A stretch of DNA of 64,000 nucleotides, taken from assembly GCA_963795665.1 (NCBI GenBank), contig CAWCIP010000003.1, positions 294,690 to 358,689 on the forward strand, in the 5' to 3' direction. The position numbers and the translations under genes are program-made. This document shows positions 59,354 through 64,000 of this stretch, one piece after another. Under the pieces are notes generated by a model. That model was not told where the DNA came from and did not search any database. It saw only the letters and a list, made by a program, of their open reading frames with translations. The DNA comes from DASUPK01 sp963795665 (GTDB lineage: Bacteria > Actinomycetota > Thermoleophilia > Solirubrobacterales > 70-9). Within the stretch, counting starts at the first letter, position 1, and every line of letters starts with the position of its first letter.

Positions 59354-60127
59354 TCAGTCCACCGCCGACGAGGTGCCTCGGTGGCGCCGCCAGGTCTCGG
59401 TGATCCAGCCGAGCGCCGGATGGTCCCGAAACGGCTCGAGGAACTCCCAGCGGGGCGGGTCCGGGAGCTCGTACTGGTACTCGCGCGGCCAGACGAGCGG
59501 ATAGAGCAGCGCGGCCGCGGTCAGGTCGGCGACTGTGAATCGGTCACCGACCAGGTAGTCCGCGCCGGCGCGCTCGGCCTCGATCCGGTCGAGGGCCTCG
59601 ACGATGGTCACGCGGCTCCGCTTCACGGCCTCCTCATTGAACGCGTAGCGCGAGCTCATGTAGCGCCAGACGCCGGGGAACGCGACCCGGAGTCCCGTCC
59701 GGCCGACAGCGCCCTTGACCTTCGGCTGGTCGGTCGTCATGAACTGGACTGCGTAGCCGAGATGCTGGCGCGCCTCCCAGAAACCGACCCGCCTCATGTC
59801 GTGGCCGGCGCTCTCGTCGAAGTAGTCCTCCAGCTCCAGGGCCCTCCGGCGCTGCTCGGCGTCGGCCGGGTAGATGGCCGGTTCTGGCTGACGTTGTTCG
59901 AGCGCGGCGATGATCGCCGTCGAGTCGACGATCCGCTGCCCGTCGAGATCCAGCACGGGGAGAGTGCCGTCGCCTCGCGAGAACGACATCCCGCGCGGGC
60001 CGCCGGGCATGAGGGACCGCCGGCGGTGCCTGATGCCCTTGAAGTCGAGCGCCCAGCGGGCCTTCTCGTTGTAGTTCGAGAAGGCGTACTGCCAGAGGAG
60101 CGGGGTGTCGTCCGCGTGCGGCGTCAG
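59354..60127 (-). CDS. Glutathione S-transferase family protein (probable CTG start)
   Basis: A 257-residue GST. The thioredoxin-like N-domain needs the upstream residues TPLLWQYAFSNYNEKARWAL...LPVLDLDGQRIVDSTAII, which are in frame before the first ATG at 60010. The only start that covers them is CTG at 60127, whose CTGA overlaps the TGA of the upstream gene. The C-domain (residues 90-250) is all helical with AGADYLVGDRFTVADLTAAAL. The catalytic Ser is probably in FSNYNEKARW. The glutathione or mycothiol-type substrate is unknown. Confidence 0.75.
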   Translation of the reverse strand: MTPHADDTPLLWQYAFSNYNEKARWALDFKGIRHRRRSLMPGGPRGMSFSRGDGTLPVLDLDGQRIVDSTAIIAALEQRQPEPAIYPADAEQRRRALELEDYFDESAGHDMRRVGFWEARQHLGYAVQFMTTDQPKVKGAVGRTGLRVAFPGVWRYMSSRYAFNEEAVKRSRVTIVEALDRIEAERAGADYLVGDRFTVADLTAAALLYPLVWPREYQYELPDPPRWEFLEPFRDHPALGWITETWRRHRGTSSAVD

Positions 60128-60855
60128 TCCACCTCGATCGAGTCGAGCTCGATGGAGACCACGGTGGGGCCGCGAAGGGGACGACCGCGCGGGCCCCTAG
60201 GGACGACGCGGCGCTTGGTCGGGAAGACGAGCCCATCCACCTCGCGGTGGCGATCGCACAGATGCGCGGCATTGGCCAGCGAGGAGACGACGTCGGGGTG
60301 GTAGTCGTGGCGGCGCAGGAGGCCCTGCGAATCGAAATAGAGCGCCTGCTCACGGCAGTGCGTGTGGATGGACTCCGGGAAGACGACGTCGAGCCGGCGC
60401 CAGCGCTCGCCGTCGACGGCAAGCGCTTCCCCCTCGGAAACCTCGAAGCCTGGCCGCTCGAAGAGGAACGGGATGTTCAGGTAGTTCCACATCGCGTATC
60501 CCGCGAAATAGAGGGCGTCCAGTTCGTCCCAGTGGAGGTCTCGCCGCAGGCCAGAGAGCCCAGAGAACGCGTCCCGCGCATTTGGCCGCTCGGTCACGAC
60601 CGTCCCGTCGGGCGCCTCGATGCGCACGGTGCCCGCGTCGAAGACGCCGCTGCCCCCGTCCCCCGGGTAGGGCTGGATCACGGCGCCCTGCTCGTCGGTG
60701 GCCACGCTGAGGCCGTAGTCGCGGAAGCTGCCGGCCCTTCCCTTCAAGCGCATCAGAAGTCCGCCCGAGACGACGTGCGCCGAGATCCCCTTGACGCGAC
60801 GCCAGCGGCGCCGGCCGCCGGCCGCCTCGATGACCTCGTCGAGCAGCGGCGTCAC
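60124..60855 (-). CDS. Hypothetical protein, coupled to DAK2 gene
   Basis: A 243-residue protein of unknown function. It begins VTPLLDEVIEAAGGRRRWRRVKGISAHV, followed by beta-rich segments (VRIEAPDGTVVTERPNARDAFSGL, LDVVFPESIHTHCREQALYFDS, LLRRHDYHPDVV). The look is of a lipocalin/LolA-like barrel without a signal peptide. GTG at 60855 is chosen for the GTGA overlap with the DAK2 stop. Its own TGA overlaps the CTG of the GST gene. Confidence 0.65.
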   Translation of the reverse strand: MTPLLDEVIEAAGGRRRWRRVKGISAHVVSGGLLMRLKGRAGSFRDYGLSVATDEQGAVIQPYPGDGGSGVFDAGTVRIEAPDGTVVTERPNARDAFSGLSGLRRDLHWDELDALYFAGYAMWNYLNIPFLFERPGFEVSEGEALAVDGERWRRLDVVFPESIHTHCREQALYFDSQGLLRRHDYHPDVVSSLANAAHLCDRHREVDGLVFPTKRRVVPRGPRGRPLRGPTVVSIELDSIEVD

Positions 60856-62477
60856 TGCGCGGCCAGCAGCCACCAATAGTGCGGCTGACCCCCCTCGTGG
60901 AGGTCGAGCTCCACCCCTTCGGGGGTATCGCCCTCGAGGTCGCCCAGGGCGATCGGCGCGCCATCACCGGCGACGACGGTCAGGATCTCCGCGCCCTCGG
61001 CCAGGCGCGCCATCGTCTCCGACAGGGTCGACCCCGCGCCGCCCCAGGCGACGATCTCGTCCTCGACGAAGCCGACCGCGTCGCCGGTCACGAACCGGCC
61101 CTTGGGATCGTCCCGCGCGGCCGGGGCAACCGAGCCTGCGCGAATCCCCGCCAGGGAGGCGGCAAGCCGCTCGCCGTTCTCGTCGATCGAGGCCCTCGGA
61201 TCGAGCTCGACCAGCGCGGCCAGGCCCGCCTGCTGCGACGTGCAGCCGACGACACGAGCCTGCTTGTCCGAGAGCTCGGCCGCACGCTCGGCCGCCATCA
61301 CCACGTTGGGGTTGTTGGGGAAGACCAGGACCTCCTCCGACGGCACCTCGTGGATCGCCGCCAGCAGGTCGTAGATCGACGGGTTGAACGTCTCTCCGCC
61401 GTCGACGACGAATGCGCCGAGTCCCTCGTAGAGCTCCCGCATCCCGCCGCCCGCGACGACCGCCACGGCCGCGCAGCGGCCGGCCTGCAACCGGGCGCTT
61501 CGCTCGGCGATCTGCTCACGCATGTCCGCCACGTCGAGCTGCGAGACGCCGCCGGCCTGGTCGAAGAGCGCGACTGCGGCCTCCGGCTCATCGGTGTGGA
61601 CATGGACCTTGAGGGTCGCCTCGTCGCCGACCACCAGGACGGAGTCCCCCAGCTCCTCCAGCATCGGCACGAACGAGCGGCTCTCGAGACCGGCGCCGGT
61701 GACGATGAAGTTGGTGCAGTAGCGATAGCGGCTGTCCTCGTGATGCGGGCGCGTGTCCATGGCCGGCGCGTAGTGGGGCACCTCCGGTGAGGCCTCGCTG
61801 CCGCCCCGCAGTCCCGCGACCACGCCCGCGAGGATCACCACCAGGCCATGCGCCCCGGCGTCGACCACGCCGGACTCGCGCAGCACCTCGAGCTGCTCGG
61901 GCGTGCGGGCAACCGCCTGCTCGCCGTCGTGGACCGCGTCCTCGAGCAGCTCGGCGAGCAGGGCGTCCTGCTCGGCCGGGGTGGCGTCCGGCGAGAGCCT
62001 GATCTCGTCCATGTGGGCAAGGCGCCGGGAGATCGAGTGGGCCATCTCGCGGAAGACCGTGAGCATCGTCCCCTCGGCCGGCTCCCGCACCGACTCGTAC
62101 GCAGCGTCGGCGGCCCGGGCGAACGCCGCCGCGACCACGATCGGATCGACCAGCTCTCCCGGGCGGCTGGCGAGCTCCTCGGCGGCCCCGCGGACGATCT
62201 GGCTGAGGATCACGCCGGAGTTCCCGCGAGCGCCCATCAGGGCGGCGCGGGCGAGCGCGTTGACCAGCTCGGTGCGCCCGATCTCGTCGACCATCTGGCC
62301 GTCGAGGCGGTCGAGCTCGTCGCTGACGGCGCGGAGGGTGAGGGCCATGTTGTCCCCGGTGTCGCCGTCCGCCACCGGGAAGACGTTGAGGTCGTTGACC
62401 TCCTTGCGCCGCTCTTCGAGGTGGGCGGCGGCCGCACTGACGACGCGGCGGAAGCGCTCTATTGAGGGGTCTGCCAT
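60852..62477 (-). CDS. DAK2 domain protein (YloV/FakA-like fatty acid kinase)
   Basis: A 541-residue protein. The N-terminal Dhak/DAK2 kinase domain has NDLNVFPVADGDTGDNMALTL (Asp cluster for Mg-ATP) and LMGARGNSGVILSQIVRGAAE. A middle domain follows with YRYCTNFIVTGAG and HVHTDEPEAAVALFDQAG, and a C-terminal EDD-fold domain. FakA phosphorylates fatty acids presented by FakB; no fakB is in the window. The place between rpmB and recG is the typical one for this gene. Confidence 0.92.
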   Translation of the reverse strand: MADPSIERFRRVVSAAAAHLEERRKEVNDLNVFPVADGDTGDNMALTLRAVSDELDRLDGQMVDEIGRTELVNALARAALMGARGNSGVILSQIVRGAAEELASRPGELVDPIVVAAAFARAADAAYESVREPAEGTMLTVFREMAHSISRRLAHMDEIRLSPDATPAEQDALLAELLEDAVHDGEQAVARTPEQLEVLRESGVVDAGAHGLVVILAGVVAGLRGGSEASPEVPHYAPAMDTRPHHEDSRYRYCTNFIVTGAGLESRSFVPMLEELGDSVLVVGDEATLKVHVHTDEPEAAVALFDQAGGVSQLDVADMREQIAERSARLQAGRCAAVAVVAGGGMRELYEGLGAFVVDGGETFNPSIYDLLAAIHEVPSEEVLVFPNNPNVVMAAERAAELSDKQARVVGCTSQQAGLAALVELDPRASIDENGERLAASLAGIRAGSVAPAARDDPKGRFVTGDAVGFVEDEIVAWGGAGSTLSETMARLAEGAEILTVVAGDGAPIALGDLEGDTPEGVELDLHEGGQPHYWWLLAAQ

Positions 62478-62519
62478 GCGGGGACTTACCGGGAGCCTAA
62501 CCCCCGTTCACGGCCTAGG

Positions 62520-62714
62520 TCAGGCGGCTTTGGTGACCTTGTTCGACTTCAGGCAGCGGGCGCAGACGTAGACTCGCGCCGTCCCGCCTCCCGGCTCCTG
62601 GATGCGAACCTTCTGGAGGTTGGGGTTGAAGCGCCGCCGAGTCGCGACCATCGAGTGGCTCCGCGAGTTGCCGAAAGCGGGGCGCTTGCCGCAGCTGTGA
62701 CAGACCTTGGCCAT
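62520..62714 (-). CDS. rpmB: Ribosomal protein L28
   Basis: A 64-residue L28 starting MAKVCHSCGKRPAFGNSRSH at ATG 62714. Four zinc-binding Cys are present (CHSC and VCARC), so it is the zinc-dependent form. RRRFNPNLQKVRI is the conserved core. It is upstream of the DAK2 gene and divergent from the EAL gene with 143 bp between. Confidence 0.95.
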   Translation of the reverse strand: MAKVCHSCGKRPAFGNSRSHSMVATRRRFNPNLQKVRIQEPGGGTARVYVCARCLKSNKVTKAA

Positions 62715-62784
62715 GGGCGGGGCATGGTAGCGACAGGTGCTGCGCAGGTACACGGCCCCGAGGGGAGAACAAGTCAAGTTCTGC

Positions 62785-62810
62785 ACCGAATTCGCCGACA
62801 AATATTCGGT
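62785..62810. promoter_or_regulatory. Inverted repeat in the rpmB/EAL promoter region
   Basis: ACCGAAT (62785-62791) and ATTCGGT (62804-62810) are perfect 7-bp inverted arms with a 12-nt spacer. They lie about 50 bp before the EAL gene start in an AT-richer patch. The spacing suits a dimeric regulator; no specific regulator is implied. Confidence 0.35.
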
Positions 62811-62857
62811 AGGGCGAGATGCTTTCCGGAGGTGGCGTACAGCCATTGGGGGACAAC

Positions 62858-64000
62858 ATGAACATCCGGCAAGAGACGCCATTCGGATCGCGCGCACGCC
62901 TTGGGGCGGAATTCGAGGCGCTCGAGGGCTCGATCGCGGATTACCTAGGGGACATGATCTCCGCCCACGCCCCCGACGGGACGTACCGCTACGTCTCGGC
63001 TGCGTCGCAGGACCTGCTCGGATATGAGCCCGAAGAGCTGATTGGCCGCTCGGCCTACGACCTCTTTCATCCCGACGATGTGGCCAAGGTCGCGGTCGCT
63101 CATCGCAGCTCTCTCGAAGGGGCCCCGCTCACGGTCGCCTACCGGCTGCGGCGAAAAGACCACGAGTACCTCTGGGTCGAGACGACCACCGGCGTGATCT
63201 CCAACGAGGATTCCGGCGAGGTCGTGGAGATCGTCTGCTCGACACGACCGGTCGGCGATCGCCGCGTGGTCGAGAAGCTGAGCAGCGAGGACCACCGCAA
63301 ATCCCTCGATCGCGTTCAGGCGGTCCTCGACAACGAACTGATCTATCCCGTCTACCAGCCGATCCTCCATCTGGAGACCGGCCAGGTGATCGCGTACGAG
63401 GCCCTCTCCCGTTTCCCGGCCGAACCAGAGCGCGGGCCGGACAGATGGTTCGGGGAGGCGTGGGACGTCGGCCTCGGGGTTCCCTTGGAGCTGCTGGCGG
63501 TGCGGATTGCGGCCAGGGCGCTGCCGCAGCTTCCGGACGACGTCAGCCTCTCAGTCAACGCGTCTCCTCCAACGGTCTTCTCCGGGCGATTCATCTCCTG
63601 CCTCGGCGCTTCTCCTGATCGGGTCACCGTCGAGCTGACCGAGCACCTCAAGGTCGACGACTACGAGGGGTTCACGTCAAGGCTCGGCCCGCTGCGCGCG
63701 GCCGGCGGGAGGGTCGCGATCGATGACTTCGGCGCCGGCTATGCCAGCCTCCGGCACATCATCAAGGTGCGCCCGGAGTGGATCAAGCTCGACATCTCCC
63801 TGACCGAGAGGGTCGACGAAAACCCGTTGGTGCATGCGCTGGCGAGATCTCTTGTCTCGTTCGCCGGCGAGGTGGGCGTGCGGGTGATTGCCGAAGGCAT
63901 CGAGACCGAGGAGGAGCTCGAGGCGCTCATCGACGCCGGTTTCCGCTACGGGCAGGGTTTCTACTTCGGTGTCCCGGCACCTCTCGATGTAGCGCTGGCC
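62858..64000 (+). CDS. PAS-EAL cyclic-di-GMP phosphodiesterase (3' end outside window)
   Basis: At least 381 residues from the ATG at 62858 (GGGGGA 5 nt before), still open at the edge. A PAS domain (about residues 22-130) has MISAHAPDGTYRYVSAASQD, LLGYEPEELIGRSAYDLFHPDD and LRRKDHEYLWVETTTG. The EAL domain has YEALSRF (Glu), LSVNASP (Asn), VTVELTEH (Glu), VAIDDFGAGYASL (Asp-Asp), EWIKLDISL (Lys), VIAEGIET (Glu) and GQGFYFGVP (Gln), so every catalytic and metal ligand is present. It should hydrolyse c-di-GMP. No membrane segment is seen; the PAS domain is the sensor. Confidence 0.92.
   Translation, partial: MNIRQETPFGSRARLGAEFEALEGSIADYLGDMISAHAPDGTYRYVSAASQDLLGYEPEELIGRSAYDLFHPDDVAKVAVAHRSSLEGAPLTVAYRLRRKDHEYLWVETTTGVISNEDSGEVVEIVCSTRPVGDRRVVEKLSSEDHRKSLDRVQAVLDNELIYPVYQPILHLETGQVIAYEALSRFPAEPERGPDRWFGEAWDVGLGVPLELLAVRIAARALPQLPDDVSLSVNASPPTVFSGRFISCLGASPDRVTVELTEHLKVDDYEGFTSRLGPLRAAGGRVAIDDFGAGYASLRHIIKVRPEWIKLDISLTERVDENPLVHALARSLVSFAGEVGVRVIAEGIETEEELEALIDAGFRYGQGFYFGVPAPLDVALA

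Overview
The window is a GC-rich, coding-dense segment of a bacterial chromosome. The gene order and protein style (WhiG/FliA-type sigma factor, many GTG starts, TGATG/GTGA/ATGA stop-start overlaps, Ala/Asn-repeat cell-surface proteins) point to an actinobacterium, most likely of the Thermoleophilia/Solirubrobacterales group. That placement is inferred from content and was not tested by comparison.

The backbone is one long minus-strand housekeeping cluster read from right to left: rpmB, a DAK2/FakA-like gene, recG, rsmD, coaD, a coiled-coil gene, a DUF177 gene, rpmF, plsX, acpP, rnc, smc, ftsY, a secreted M23 protein, ffh, rpsP, khpA, trmD, rplS, lepB, rnhB (yraN converges on it), yifB, dprA, thiD, ilvD, then further left xerC/D, the sigma factor, an EF-G-like GTPase and an RNase H-like gene. 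It joins ribosome and tRNA maturation, protein export, lipid precursor synthesis, chromosome maintenance and DNA processing. rimM and mutM, often found in such clusters, are not in their usual places.

Three accessory blocks break this order: 29.3-33.0 kb (NAT-repeat surface protein, LuxR/ATPase regulator), 39.2-44.3 kb (acyl-CoA type enzymes, phosphotransferase with DUF6285, bestrophin-like membrane protein) and 48.1-60.9 kb (glycan or surface genes, a crotonyl-CoA carboxylase/reductase-like enzyme, small secreted proteins, an acyltransferase, a double-methyltransferase protein and a GST). The left 18 kb holds three tRNAs (Val, Cys, Gly), a structured putative small RNA, secreted hydrolases, a cNMP-domain flavoprotein and assorted metabolic genes. 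The right edge enters a PAS-EAL cyclic-di-GMP phosphodiesterase, and the left edge holds the first codons of thrS.

Most notable points are: a tandem methyltransferase protein resembling the AprA/GphF polyketide-loading methyltransferases but outside any PKS (56.7-59.3 kb); an RNase III lacking two of four catalytic carboxylates; a 109-bp palindromic element after thiD; a terminator-ended structured RNA at about 4.5 kb; a GST that seems to start at CTG inside the stop codon of its upstream neighbour; and a strong clustering of frameshifts in accessory genes while housekeeping genes stay intact, which may reflect sequence errors or real decay.
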